Shown here: positions 1-10,600 of the stretch, piece after piece
Numbering within the stretch: position 1 is the first letter of the stretch
Layout: every line of letters begins with the position of its first letter
DNA from: Oscillospiraceae bacterium
Lineage (GTDB): Bacteria > Bacillota > Clostridia > Oscillospirales > Oscillospiraceae
Direction: 5' to 3'
Assembly (NCBI GenBank): GCA_017861365.1
Contig: JAGFXR010000010.1
Coordinates: forward strand, 1-64,000
DNA length: 64,000 nt
Program-made: the position numbers and the translations under genes
The notes under the pieces: model-generated
Database searches by the model: none
Seen by the model: the letters and a program-made list of their open reading frames with translations, nothing else
What the model was told of the DNA's origin: nothing

Positions 1-758
1 TTTTTGATTAGGTTCTGCATGAGCTGGGAGGATTCATACCAGAAGTCGTAGTTGCCCACGTACATCTTGATCTTGCCAAAGTCGATATCCACAATGTGGG
101 TACAGATGGTGTTCAAAAAGTGGCGGTCATGGGATACCACCACCACGGTGCCGGCAAAGTCCAGCAGGAAATCCTCCAGCCAGTTCACCGCGTTGATATC
201 CAGGTTATTGGTGGGCTCGTCCATGAGCAGAATGTCGGGGTTTCCGAACAGCGCCTGCGCCAGAAGCACCTTCACCTTCAGACGGCCGTCCATGGCGGAC
301 ATGAGCGCCTCGTGATACTCGGTTCCGATGCCCAGCCCCTGGAGAATGCGGGATGCGTCCGACTCCGCCTCCCAACCCCCCAGCTCGGCGTATTCCGCCT
401 CCAGATCGGAGACCCGGAGGCCATCCTCGTCGGTGAAGGGATCCTTGTTATAAAGGGCGTCCTTCTCCACGCCGATGTCCCACAGGCGGCGGTTGCCCAT
501 AATCACCGTGTCGATTACCCGGTAGGAATCGTAGGCGTTCTGATCCTGCTTTAGTGCCGACATTCGGGTTTTGGGCAGAATGGAAACCTGTCCCGAGGTG
601 GATTCCAGATCGCCGGACAGAATTCTTAAAAAAGTTGATTTCCCCGCGCCGTTGGCTCCGATGATGCCGTAGCAGTTCCCCTTGGTAAACTGCAAGTCCG
701 CGTGGGAAAAGAGAGGTTTTCCGCTGTATTGGAGACTTAAATCAGTGACTGTAATCAT
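1..758 (-). CDS. ABC-F family ATPase (YbiT/YkpA-like), 3' end outside window
   Basis: N-terminal 252 residues of an ABC-F protein, a soluble two-domain ATPase family that acts on the ribosome (translation throttling or ribosome protection). Visible: Walker A GANGAGKST near residues 33-41, Walker B followed by the switch (LLMDEPTNNLD), and the H-loop (VVSHDRHFLN). The stretch DIDFGKIKMYVGNYDFW that follows opens the inter-domain linker and resembles the YbiT/YkpA subgroup. There is no transmembrane segment. The ATG at 758 is preceded by AAGGAGTC at good spacing. The second ABC domain lies beyond the left edge. It is downstream of cinA but separated from it by a terminator, so it is probably a separate unit. 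The ABC-F assignment is firm; the exact subfamily is inferred. Confidence 0.9.
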   Translation of the reverse strand, partial: MITVTDLSLQYSGKPLFSHADLQFTKGNCYGIIGANGAGKSTFLRILSGDLESTSGQVSILPKTRMSALKQDQNAYDSYRVIDTVIMGNRRLWDIGVEKDALYNKDPFTDEDGLRVSDLEAEYAELGGWEAESDASRILQGLGIGTEYHEALMSAMDGRLKVKVLLAQALFGNPDILLMDEPTNNLDINAVNWLEDFLLDFAGTVVVVSHDRHFLNTICTHIVDIDFGKIKMYVGNYDFWYESSQLMQNLIK

Positions 759-865
759 TATTGACTCCTTATCGATTCCTGGGCTTCCGGTGGAACCCGT
801 CATGAGTTAGAGTATACCACATTTTTTCAGCGAAACAAAGAGGTTAATTCAATAAATACGTAGAG

Positions 866-896
866 AAAAGGGGGCTTGCCGTTGCGGCAGCCCCCA
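866..896 (-). terminator. Rho-independent terminator of cinA
   Basis: GC-rich hairpin (arms 870-880 and 886-895, one bulge) followed on the minus strand by TTTTC. It lies 7 bases after the cinA stop codon. Confidence 0.8.
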
Positions 897-902
897 AACA
901 TT

Positions 903-2144
903 CTACTTAGTGAGTAAATAGCGCCGAACCAGATCCAGCGCGTAGTTGGCGGCGGTGGTTCGGATGCGGCCCCGCTCTGCCCCGAGGCTGAGCTTTTGGA
1001 CGGTACAGCTCTCCGGCGTGCTCAGGGCAACATACACAAGCCCCACTGGATTGCCCCGGTCATCGGAATCGGGGCCCGCCACTCCTGTGGCGGATACCGC
1101 CAGATCGCAGCCCAACACCCGCCGCGCCCCCTCCGCCATGGCCTTCGCCACCGGCTCGGACACCGCGCCGTGCTCTGCCAGAAGCTCTGCCGACACTCCC
1201 AGGACGTTCTGCTTGACAGCGTTGGTATAGCTGACCACCCCACCCCGGAACACGGCGGAGACACCCGCCATGTCGGTGATCCGCTTGGCAATGAGGCCTC
1301 CGGTGCACGATTCCGCCGTACCCAGCGTCAGGCCTTTCTCCTTTAGCAATCCAAAGACAACCTCCTCCAGAGAGGACACGTCCGCGCCATAGATTACATC
1401 TCCCAGCCGCTCCCTCAGCTCCTGCTCTACCGGGGCCAGCAGCGCCTGTGCCTCCCCATCGGTATCCGCCTTGGCCGTGATGCGCAGCTCAACCTCCCCT
1501 TCCTTGGCGTAAGGCGCCAGGGTGGGGTTTGTCAGCTCGTTCATGCGGCTGCGAAGCTCCTGCTCCACCGCCGCTTCTCCCATGCCGAAAATACGCAGGG
1601 AACGGGATACGATGGCTCCCTCGGACAGCTGCCGGAGATAATCCACAGCCCGATACCGGAACATGTTGGAGCACTCGAAGGGAGGCCCGGGCAGCATCAG
1701 CACATGGATACCTTCCGACTCGAAGGCACAGCCGGGGGCGGTGCCCCAGTCATTCTGGAACACGGTACAGCCCTCGGGCAGTTCCGCCTGCTGAAGGTTG
1801 TTTTCGGTCATCTCACGCCCGAGAGAATGAAAAAATCCAGAAATCCGCTCCGCGATGTCCGGATGAAACACCAGCGGCTTTCCAAAGCTTTTTGCCAGCG
1901 TCTGCTTGGTCAGATCGTCGCAGGTGGGGCCAAGCCCCCCTGTGGTGATAATAATGTCCGCCCTGCCCTTGGCGATTTCCAGCGCCTGTTCCAGCCGTCC
2001 TGGGTTATCCCCCACCACCGAATGGTAGAGCACATTCAGCCCAAGGGCGGACAGCTCCCGGGAAAGCATCTGGGCATCGGAGTTGACAATGTTGCCCAGC
2101 AGCAGCTCGGTACCCACCGCAATCAGTTCTACGGTATGCGCCAT
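903..2144 (-). CDS. cinA: CinA: competence/damage-inducible protein with NMN deamidase domain
   Basis: A 413-residue cytoplasmic protein with both CinA domains. The N-terminal half is the MoCF-like (molybdopterin-binding fold) domain, starting VELIAVGTELLLGN and containing TTGGLGPTCDD; in CinA family members it has pyrophosphatase activity. The C-terminal half is PncC-like nicotinamide-nucleotide amidohydrolase, with GTAESCTGG near residue 273 and a GVAGPDS loop. It serves pyridine-nucleotide recycling. The ATG at 2144 is used because AAGGAGGAATT sits just upstream; a start 12 codons earlier would place that RBS inside the gene. It follows thiI by 75 bases on the same strand and is probably co-transcribed with it. 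Confidence 0.95.
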   Translation of the reverse strand: MAHTVELIAVGTELLLGNIVNSDAQMLSRELSALGLNVLYHSVVGDNPGRLEQALEIAKGRADIIITTGGLGPTCDDLTKQTLAKSFGKPLVFHPDIAERISGFFHSLGREMTENNLQQAELPEGCTVFQNDWGTAPGCAFESEGIHVLMLPGPPFECSNMFRYRAVDYLRQLSEGAIVSRSLRIFGMGEAAVEQELRSRMNELTNPTLAPYAKEGEVELRITAKADTDGEAQALLAPVEQELRERLGDVIYGADVSSLEEVVFGLLKEKGLTLGTAESCTGGLIAKRITDMAGVSAVFRGGVVSYTNAVKQNVLGVSAELLAEHGAVSEPVAKAMAEGARRVLGCDLAVSATGVAGPDSDDRGNPVGLVYVALSTPESCTVQKLSLGAERGRIRTTAANYALDLVRRYLLTK

Positions 2145-2219
2145 GACGAATTCCTCCTTTTTCAGAGAACGGCGGGTCATCCGGCGCGCTGTCTCCGCAT
2201 GCAGTGATTCATGTGTGGC

Positions 2220-3425
2220 TTAGATAGGAAATACAATACGCTCAATGTGATCAACGGCCTCCGCAACCATGGCGTCAATGGAAAGGCCGGCCTCCGCCGC
2301 CTCCACTTCTTCCAGTGAGGGACGTGTGCGGGGATGTCTGGGGGTAAAAACCGTGCAGCAGTCCTCATAGGGCAGAATGGAGGTCTCGAAGGTGCCGATT
2401 TTTCTGGCCACTGTGATGATCTCCTCCTTATCCATGCCCACCAGGGGCCGGAGCACCGGCAGGGTACAGACCGCGTTGGTGCAGCGGAGCGCACCCATGG
2501 TCTGGCTGGCCACCTGTCCCAGGGATTCGCCGGTGATTAGCGCCCCCGCGCCGCAGCGCAGGGCCACCGCCTCGGAAATACGCATCATAAACCGGCGCAT
2601 GAGAATGGTGAACAGCTCCTCGGGGCAGGCGCGGCGGAGCTCCTCCTGGATGGCGGTGAAGGGCACCACATGAACCGCCAGCTTGCCGCACCATGGCGTC
2701 AGCAGGCGGGCCAGCTTCAGCACCTTTTCCTTAGCCTCGGGCGATGTGTAGGGAAAGCTGAAGAAATGGATCATCTCCAGCGCCACGCCCCGCTTTGCCA
2801 TCATCCAAGACGCCACGGGGGAGTCGATTCCGCCGGACAGCAGGGACACCGCCCGCCCGCCCATACCAACAGGCAGACCGCCCGCGCCAGGCACGTGGTC
2901 CAGGTGGACAAAGGCGGCGTAATCCCGCACCTCCACGGTGACGGTGAGTTCGGGACGGTGCATGTCGGCGGTCAGATGGGGATAGCACTCGTGGAGCTCC
3001 CCTCCGATCCACTGAGAAATTTGGATGGAGTTGAGCGCGAAGCGCTTGTCCGATCTCTTAGACTCCACCTTGAAGGTTTTGACCCGCTCCAAAGCGGGGC
3101 CGGCGCAGCGCTTTGCGGTCTCCAGGATCGCGTCCATGTCCTTTTCGCAGGGAAAGGCGCGGGCAAAGCCCGCAATTCCAAACACCTGCGACACCGCGGC
3201 ACAGACACCGTCCATGTCGCAGCTCTCCGACTTGGGTTCCAGATAGGTGGTGGACTGGCGGGTATAGATATTAAATTCACCGAACACCTTGAGCCGTCGC
3301 CGGAGGTTGCTCATCAGTTTGTCCTCAAAGTTGCGGCGGTTGCCCCCCTTTAATACCAGCTCGCCCAGCTTGAGCAGGAGCATTTCATTGGCCGGAGCGG
3401 CGTTCGCGTTGTTGTAATTGCTCAT
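2220..3425 (-). CDS. thiI: ThiI: tRNA 4-thiouridine synthetase
   Basis: A 401-residue enzyme that adenylates U8 of tRNA and transfers sulfur to make 4-thiouridine. An N-terminal ferredoxin-like region and THUMP domain occupy about residues 15-180. The PP-loop ATP pyrophosphatase motif SGGIDSP is at 197-203. There is no C-terminal rhodanese domain, as in Bacillus-type ThiI, so a separate cysteine desulfurase would donate sulfur; none is encoded nearby. A Cys-Cys pair (YEDCC) lies near the C-terminus. The start at 3425 has a G-rich but imperfect RBS. An internal Met15 just before LLLKLGELVLKGGNR is possible but has no RBS. Confidence 0.93.
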   Translation of the reverse strand: MSNYNNANAAPANEMLLLKLGELVLKGGNRRNFEDKLMSNLRRRLKVFGEFNIYTRQSTTYLEPKSESCDMDGVCAAVSQVFGIAGFARAFPCEKDMDAILETAKRCAGPALERVKTFKVESKRSDKRFALNSIQISQWIGGELHECYPHLTADMHRPELTVTVEVRDYAAFVHLDHVPGAGGLPVGMGGRAVSLLSGGIDSPVASWMMAKRGVALEMIHFFSFPYTSPEAKEKVLKLARLLTPWCGKLAVHVVPFTAIQEELRRACPEELFTILMRRFMMRISEAVALRCGAGALITGESLGQVASQTMGALRCTNAVCTLPVLRPLVGMDKEEIITVARKIGTFETSILPYEDCCTVFTPRHPRTRPSLEEVEAAEAGLSIDAMVAEAVDHIERIVFPI

Positions 3426-3500
3426 TAAGTACCCCCGGGAGGAAAATAGTTTTTGTCACGTAAGGCTTAGTATATCCCAAAATTCAAAAATGTTGAGACG

Positions 3501-6122
3501 TTAAGGCCGGTGGGCCAGCTTCACCGCCTCGCAGACCACGATGGGTGCGACGGAGAGGCCCAGCACCGCGAGCCATTGTACGGATGTCATGGAAACCACG
3601 GAAAACACCAGCTGGAAGGGCGGCAGGAGCAGCACCGCAAGCTGCATCAGCATACCCACCACAAACGCCTTATTCATAGATGGGTTGGAGAATATTCCGA
3701 GCTTGAAAATGGAGCTCGTCTCGCTGCGCACGTCAAAGGCGTGGAAAAGCTGGCTCATAGTCAGCGTGGCGAAGGCCATGGTGTTTGCCAGCGGATCGGC
3801 GGTGGAGGGATCAGTGAACACGTATTCCCCCAGGAAAAAGGCGGCCAGCGTCAGGCCCCCCACCATAATACCCTGCCACACCAGCCGGAGGGAGAAGGTT
3901 CTGTTGAACAAATTCTCCTTAGCGCCTCGGGGCTTTTGCTCCATGATCCCGGCCTCCACCGGCTCCATGCCCAACGCCAGCGCCGGAAGAGAGTCGGTCA
4001 CCAGGTTCAGCCACAGGAGCTGAACGGGAATGAGGGGCATCTGGCGGAAATCGAAGAGAGTGGCGGCAAAGATGGTAATGATTTCTCCGATGTTGCAGGA
4101 GAGGAGATAGTGAATCGCCTTTTTGATGTTGGCGTAAATGCCCCGTCCCTGCTCCACCGCTGAAACGATGGTGGCAAAGTTGTCGTCGGTGAGAATCATA
4201 TCGGAGGCGCCCTTGGCCACGTCCGTGCCGGTGATGCCCATGGCGCAGCCGATGTCGGCTACCTTCAGGGCTGGGGCGTCGTTCACGCCGTCCCCCGTCA
4301 TGGCGACCACCATCCCCCGGGACTGCCACGCCTTGACAATCCGCATCTTGTGCTCCGGGGAAACCCGGGCGTACACGGAGAATTTGTCCACATCCTCCGC
4401 CAGAAGCTCCTGAGGCATAAAATCCAAATCCTCGCCGGTCAAAGCAAGATCGCCGTCACGGAAGATCTCCAGCTCCCGGGCAATGGCCACGGCGGTGAGC
4501 TTGTGATCCCCTGTGATCATCACGGGGCGGATTCCCGCGGCATAGCATTGCGCCACCGCGTCCCGAACCTCCATACGGGGCGGGTCAATCATGCCCACCA
4601 GCCCTGCAAAGACCAGGCCGTTCTCCAGCGTTTCGCTGTCCGGCTCAGTAGGAAGTTGCGGAATATCCTTGTAGGCACAGCCAAGCACACGAAGCGCCCG
4701 CTCCGCCATCGCGGCGTTGGCGGCGGCAATCTGCTTGGCGACCGCCGCGTTCATGGGGGCTTCCGTCTGGCTGAGTACCCGAGTGCACCGCCCCAGCAGA
4801 ACATCGGGCGCGCCCTTTACCATCACGCGGTACCCGCCGCCGGAGTTGGGGTGAATGGTGCTCATCAGCTTGCGCTCCGAGTCGAAGGGCAGCTCCCCCA
4901 GCCGGGGACGCTCCCGCTCCAGCTTGTTTTTGTCCAGCCCCTCGGCGCAGGCGATGGTGACAAATGCCGTTTCGGTGGGATCTCCGGCGGTGACGGCCTC
5001 TCCCGATTCATGATAGGTCAGCTTTGTGTCGTTGCACAGGACGCCGATGGTCAGAACTTCAGCTCTGTGCTGATGCTTCATTGTCCAGACGTCCACCACC
5101 GTCATCCGGTTCTGGGTCAGGGTGCCCGTCTTATCGGAGCAGATGACCGAGGCACAGCCCAGCGTCTCCACGGCGGGCAGTTTTTTAATCACCGCGTTTT
5201 TCTTTACCATCCGGGATACGCCCAGCGCCAGCACAATGGTGACGATGGCGGGCAGCCCCTCTGGAATAGCGGCCACAGCCAGGGACACCGCGGTCATGAA
5301 CATATCCAGAAGCTCCTTGCGCTGCAGCAGCCCCACGCCGAACATCACCGCGCAGACGCCGAGGCAGATGGCGGACAGGGTTTTGGATATTTCGGCCATT
5401 TTCCGCTGCAGCGGCGTTGTGGTGTCGCCCGCGTCCCGGAGCATGCCCGCGATGCGGCCCACCTCCGTGTCCATGCCGGTTCCGGTCACCACGGCGGCGG
5501 CTCTGCCGTTGGTGATGACGGTGGAGGCGATGACCATATTCTCCCGGTCCCCCAAAGCCGCCTCCTCCGGAAGCCCGTTTACCTCGCGCTTTTCTACGGG
5601 AACCGATTCTCCCGTCATGGCCGACTCGTCCGCCTTCAGGCTGGCGGCCTCCAGCAGCCGGGCGTCGGCAGGAACCAGGTCTCCCGCCTCCAGCAGAATG
5701 ATGTCTCCGGGAACCAGAAGCGCGGTTTCCACCCGGACTGTCTCGCCGTCCCGCATGACCTTTGCCAGCGGCGCGGACATTTTCTGCAGCGCCTCCAGCG
5801 CTTTTTCCGCATTGTCCTCCTGGGAGATGGAGATGCAGGCGTTGACGACCACAATGAGCAGGATAATCACCGCATCGATCCAGTCCTCGCCTCCGCTGGC
5901 GAGAAAGGACAGCACGGCGGCGGCCAGCAGCACCAGAATCATCGGATCCTTCAGCTGGTTGAGCAGGCGCGTCAGCATGCTCTCCTTCTCCTGCTGGCTC
6001 AGCTCGTTCCGTCCATATTGACTTAAACGGGCGGCGGCCTCTCTCTGAGAGAGCCCCGCCGCCGCGTTTGTTTCCAATTCCTTGAGAACCTGCGCGCTTG
6101 ATTTGCTATGCCAAGTACCCAT
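3501..6122 (-). CDS. P-type calcium-transporting ATPase
   Basis: An 873-residue P2-type cation pump of typical length that probably exports Ca2+. Visible from the N-terminus: cation ATPase N-domain, first membrane pair, actuator motif TGES near residue 170, the PEGLPA ion-binding motif in TM4 near 287, the phosphorylation site DKTGTLT near 329, hinge TGDGVND near 607, and six C-terminal membrane segments. PEGL plus the later NLVTD helix suit the SERCA/PMCA-like bacterial Ca2+ pumps (YloB type), but Mn2+ or other cations cannot be excluded. The start lies 5 bases after the stop of the upstream foldase gene, so the two are translationally close and probably one operon. Confidence 0.93.
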   Translation of the reverse strand: MGTWHSKSSAQVLKELETNAAAGLSQREAAARLSQYGRNELSQQEKESMLTRLLNQLKDPMILVLLAAAVLSFLASGGEDWIDAVIILLIVVVNACISISQEDNAEKALEALQKMSAPLAKVMRDGETVRVETALLVPGDIILLEAGDLVPADARLLEAASLKADESAMTGESVPVEKREVNGLPEEAALGDRENMVIASTVITNGRAAAVVTGTGMDTEVGRIAGMLRDAGDTTTPLQRKMAEISKTLSAICLGVCAVMFGVGLLQRKELLDMFMTAVSLAVAAIPEGLPAIVTIVLALGVSRMVKKNAVIKKLPAVETLGCASVICSDKTGTLTQNRMTVVDVWTMKHQHRAEVLTIGVLCNDTKLTYHESGEAVTAGDPTETAFVTIACAEGLDKNKLERERPRLGELPFDSERKLMSTIHPNSGGGYRVMVKGAPDVLLGRCTRVLSQTEAPMNAAVAKQIAAANAAMAERALRVLGCAYKDIPQLPTEPDSETLENGLVFAGLVGMIDPPRMEVRDAVAQCYAAGIRPVMITGDHKLTAVAIARELEIFRDGDLALTGEDLDFMPQELLAEDVDKFSVYARVSPEHKMRIVKAWQSRGMVVAMTGDGVNDAPALKVADIGCAMGITGTDVAKGASDMILTDDNFATIVSAVEQGRGIYANIKKAIHYLLSCNIGEIITIFAATLFDFRQMPLIPVQLLWLNLVTDSLPALALGMEPVEAGIMEQKPRGAKENLFNRTFSLRLVWQGIMVGGLTLAAFFLGEYVFTDPSTADPLANTMAFATLTMSQLFHAFDVRSETSSIFKLGIFSNPSMNKAFVVGMLMQLAVLLLPPFQLVFSVVSMTSVQWLAVLGLSVAPIVVCEAVKLAHRP

Positions 6123-6127
6123 TCTTC

Positions 6128-7462
6128 TTAACCCTCGCCCGAAGTGCTTGTGTCGCTGGCGATGGCCGCGTCTGTTGCGGAGCCGGTGTCACCGGTGATC
6201 GCCGCGTCCGTGGTGCCGGAGGCGTCGGAGCTGATGGTTGCCTCCAGTGTGCCGGAGCCGGTGTCGGTAGCGCTGGCACTGTTTGATTCGGCAATGGCGT
6301 CCACCGACGCCCAATAGGCACTCAGATCCTCATAAAATTTCTGCACATCAATATTGTCGTAGGCGGCCTGATTCACATACTCAATATCCGCCTCGCCGGT
6401 CCAGGTATCCAGCTGGTCGCTCAGCTGATCCTTAGCATACTGCTCCCGGAGATCATCGGTGTCGGGGTCCAGCCGCTCGATAATATCATAGCCATATGAA
6501 ATCTGAACCACATCGCTGATTCCACCGATCTCCAGAGCTTCCACCGCGTCCTCAAAGGCAGACTCCATCTGCCCGGAGGTAAAGGTATAGCCGTTGGGGT
6601 AGCTGGACAGGCCGGTATCCTCGCTGTATTGGTTCATCAGCGTATCAAAGAGGGTGGCGGGGTCGCTGTTGGCCTTGAGCTGGGCGGACAAGGAATTGGC
6701 CAGCTCAAGCTGGGCGTTGTTTGCAGCGTCGATGGACGCCTTCTCCTCGTCGGTGGCGTCGGAAGCGGCGGTCTGGGTGAGCAGGAGGATATGCTTTGCG
6801 TACATCCAGCCGTTTTCCTCGATGTACTGGTCCATTTCCTCATCGGTGGGGTAGCCGTCGGTACCCTGGCCGTACAGCGCATCGGCAAGATAAGTATAAT
6901 AGTAGGTCGCGCGGGTGATTTCCAGGAGCTTATCCTCACTGATGCCCGCCCTGCGAAGATTGCGCTCATACTCCTCCTGGCCACCCAGCTGCTCGATGGT
7001 GGAGCTCTGCTTGTCCGTAATGGCCTGTTCGTCGGTATCCGTCAGAGTCAGGCTCATTTCGGTTGCCTTGGCCGCGATGAGGTTGTAAAGCACACAGGTG
7101 CTGTAAGAGCCGTCCTTAAAATAATCGGCAAGGCTTTCTCCGTCGGAGGTGGTCTGCGTCCAGTCGATATCCGCGCCGGAATTGGTATTGTTTTGATAGT
7201 AGGAGATACCGTAGCCCAGCCAGTAGACATAGTCCTCCGCAGTAACGGGATTGCCGTTGACCGTGAACAGCACGGTATCCGCGGAAACTCCGATCAGCTT
7301 CAGCGGCAGGTCAGTCACTGTGCCGTCGTCCAATTCGGCGCTGCCGTCGGCAGTCGAGCTGGTATCGGAGGTTTCGCCGCCGCTCTGGTTGCAGCCGGCA
7401 AGCAGCCCGATGCTCAGGGCCGCGGTCAGCATCAGACTTAACGCGGGTTTCCAAATCTTCAT
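6128..7462 (-). CDS. PrsA/SurA-like peptidyl-prolyl isomerase lipoprotein
   Basis: A 444-residue exported foldase. It has a type II signal peptide with lipobox LLAGC, so Cys23 would be lipid-anchored, then a Ser/Thr/Asp-rich linker, a SurA-like N-terminal helical region and a parvulin domain starting at AKHILLLTQ near residue 220. The function is folding of secreted proteins at the membrane-wall interface. The last 50 residues are a low-complexity tail with repeats of the type TDAAI-x-x-DT. RBS TAGGAGCG precedes the ATG. The gene sits between mfd and the Ca2+ ATPase. The family call is firm; the exact PrsA equivalence is inferred. Confidence 0.87.
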   Translation of the reverse strand: MKIWKPALSLMLTAALSIGLLAGCNQSGGETSDTSSTADGSAELDDGTVTDLPLKLIGVSADTVLFTVNGNPVTAEDYVYWLGYGISYYQNNTNSGADIDWTQTTSDGESLADYFKDGSYSTCVLYNLIAAKATEMSLTLTDTDEQAITDKQSSTIEQLGGQEEYERNLRRAGISEDKLLEITRATYYYTYLADALYGQGTDGYPTDEEMDQYIEENGWMYAKHILLLTQTAASDATDEEKASIDAANNAQLELANSLSAQLKANSDPATLFDTLMNQYSEDTGLSSYPNGYTFTSGQMESAFEDAVEALEIGGISDVVQISYGYDIIERLDPDTDDLREQYAKDQLSDQLDTWTGEADIEYVNQAAYDNIDVQKFYEDLSAYWASVDAIAESNSASATDTGSGTLEATISSDASGTTDAAITGDTGSATDAAIASDTSTSGEG

Positions 7463-7663
7463 TTTTGATCGCTCCTATTTTTGTTCTGACGTTCCGGAAT
7501 TTCTCGGAGAGCGCCCCGTTTCGGGCGCAGCTCCAGAGCCCCGATTGACCCGTTCCGATCACACTTCGCATTTAAACCTGCATCATTGTACCATCTATAC
7601 CCAAAAAACTCAATAAAAAATCATCGAAAAAAGGCGTTCCTATATACAGAAAGATAAAATGTT

Positions 7664-10600
7664 TTAGGTTTCCGGTTCGGCGGAGGTGAAATCATCCACC
7701 AGCCTGCGGGCCAGCCGCAGGACATCTTCTCCACTTTTCACCCGAAGGGCAAGGTAGGGCCTCTCCCCCGCCGAGAACAGCAGCCTGCCCTTGTACGTAT
7801 CCTGCGCGCACAGTTTGGAAACCCGCTCCAGCGCCAGGTGATTCAGGGCAAAGGTGAGGCTGCTTCCCTTCTGGGAAATTTCAGTGATACCGCAAAGGGC
7901 GGCAGCGCCACGCAGCAGTGCCACGGCGATGAGGTTGTTCACCGGTCTCGGCGGCTCCCCGTAGCGGTCGATGAGTTCGTCGGTGAGGTCATCCGCCTGT
8001 TCCTCGCGCCGGATGCGGGCAATGCGCCGGTACAGATCCATCCGCTGCTCCGGCGAGGGCACATACCCTTCCGGAATACTGGCCACCACGGTGAGATCCG
8101 CGGCGCACTCGGAGGCGGATGGGGAAACTTCTCCCCGTTCCTCCAGAACGGCCTCCTCCAGCAGCTTCAGGTACAGGTCATAGCCCACGCTCATGAGGAA
8201 GCCCGACTGCTCCGGCCCCAGGACATTTCCCGCGCCGCGAATTTCCAGGTCGCGCATGGCGATCTTAAACCCCGAGCCGAACTCCGCGTATTCCCGGATG
8301 GCGGACAGCCGCTTCGCGGCCACCTCGGTGAGCACCTTCCCCTGCCGGTAGGTCATATAGGCGTGCCCCCGGCGGTTGGAACGGCCCACGCGTCCGCGAA
8401 TTTGATGAAGCTGGGCAAGACCCAGCTTATCCGCGTCCTCGATGATCAGCGTGTTGACGTTGGGAATATCGATCCCCGTCTCAATGATGGTGGTGCACAC
8501 CAAAACATCCAGCTCTCCGTCCGTCATGCGCTGCATCACCCCGCCCAGCTGCTCTTCGGTCATTTTGCCGTGGGCGACCCCCACCCGGGCCCGCTCCCCC
8601 AGCAGGTCGGAAATCCGAAATGCCGCGCGGTCAATGGTCTCCACCCGGTTGTGGAGGTAGTACGCCTGTCCGCCGCGCTCGATTTCCCGCCGCATGGCGT
8701 CGGCCAGCACAGACCAGTCGTGCTCCAGCACATAGGTCTGCACCGGCTGGCGGTCGGCGGGGGGTTCTTCAATGGTGGACATGTCCCGGATGCCGGACAG
8801 CGCCATATTCAGAGTGCGTGGAATCGGCGTGGCGGAGAGGGTAAGCACGTCCACCTGCCGGGAGAGCTCCTTGAGCTTCTCCTTGTGGGAGACGCCGAAC
8901 CGCTGCTCCTCGTCCACCACCAGAAGCCCCAACTCCTTAAATTTCACGTCCTTTTGCAGCAGACGGTGGGTACCGATCAAAACATCCACATGCCCCGCGC
9001 CCAGCGCGCCCAGGGTGGAGCGGATTTGAGCCGCAGTGCGAAAGCGGTTCACGGTATCGATCACCACCGGATATTTGGCGAACCGCTGCTTGGCGTTGAG
9101 AAAATGCTGCCGCGCTAGCACAGTGGTGGGAACCAGAATCGCGGCCTGCTTCCCTTCCATCACGCATTTCATCACGGCGCGGAAGGCAACCTCGGTTTTT
9201 CCGTAGCCCACATCGCCGCAGAGCAGGCGGTCCATGGGCAGGGGCCGTTCCATGTCGCGCTTGATCTCCCCGATGCAGCGCATCTGATCCTCGGTTGGCT
9301 CGTATTCAAATTGATCCTCAAATTCCTTCTGCCAAGCGGTGTCGGAGCCGAAAGCATATCCCGCCAGGCGCTGCCGCTCCGCATAAAGCTGAATCAGCCC
9401 CTTGGCAAGCTCCGCCACCGCCTTCCGGGCGCGGCTTTTCGCCTTTTCCCAGTCCGTCCCGCCCAGCCTGGAGAGCTTTTTCGTGCCGTCATCCTCGCCG
9501 CCGCCGATGTATTTGGCCACCATATCCAGCTGGGTCGCCGGGACATAGAGGGCGTCGGCCCCCGCGTAGGTCAGCTTGACGTAATCCTTCTCCACACCGT
9601 CCACGGGCATTTTAACCATACCCGCGAAACGCCCGATGCCATGCGTCTCATGCACCACCAGGTCGCCCACGGACAAATCCGCGTAGCTCTCCAGCTTCTG
9701 CCGCCCGCTGTCCGCCCGGGGGCGTTTTTTTCTGCCCGGCGCGGGCGGCTGCCCCTCGGTGAGCACCGCGAAGCCCGCGCCAGGATATTCAAATCCTGCC
9801 GACAGCCCGCCGACGGCAATCACAGCCTTACCCTTTTGGGGCAGCTCATGGAGGGCAAAATCCACCGCTGTGCGGATAGACCGCTCCCGCAGCAAACTCT
9901 GCAGATTCAGTGCCCGGCGCTCGCTGCTGACCAGCACCACCGCGGATATGGTCTCACTGTGGTAGTGCTCCAGATCTCCCACGGCGGTTTCCAGACTCCC
10001 GCCGAAGGAAGGCAGTTGCTTCGCCATCACCGACAGCACAGTTCTCGGTGCAATGGGATAGGAGGACGCGGCAAAGCTGTCGAAGTAGCATACCGGGAAC
10101 CGCTCCAGTACCAGAGCCAGCTCCTCCATGCTCCGGGCAAACACGGCGTTTTCCCCTTTTATAACCTGGTTTTCCAACAGAATCTTGCAATCCTCTTCCA
10201 TCTGCCACAGATAGTTTTTGGCCCGCTCCGCCACTCTCCCGCTCTCGGAAAAGCAGACCACCGCATCCTGGGGCAGATAGTCCGCCGCCGTGGCCATTTG
10301 GGGATAGACGTGGGGCAGCTCCCGGTCTCCGCCCAGAGCGGCTTCTCCGCCGGAGAGCCCTGTCAGCACCTCGCCGGCGGGCAGGATAACCGCCTCCTTC
10401 AGCGGCAAGGTTCTGCGCTGACTCTCTGCGTCAAATAACCCCATGGAGTCGATTTCATTGTCCCAAAATTCCACCCGTACCGGCAGATGGTGGGCGGGGG
10501 AAAAGAAATCCAGAATTCCGCCGCGCACGGAAAACTGGCCCACGCCCTCCACCTGTCCGCAGCGGACATAGCCCGCTTTCGCCAGGTAATCGGACAGCTC

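Noticed and set aside
4350-6026. Long open frame of 558 codons on the plus strand
   Set aside because: It is the antisense shadow of the Ca2+ ATPase gene, which has all P-type motifs; the plus-strand product has no recognisable domain and is low-complexity.
7838-9118. Plus-strand frame of 426 codons within mfd
   Set aside because: Antisense of the Mfd helicase domains; no RBS or conserved motif.
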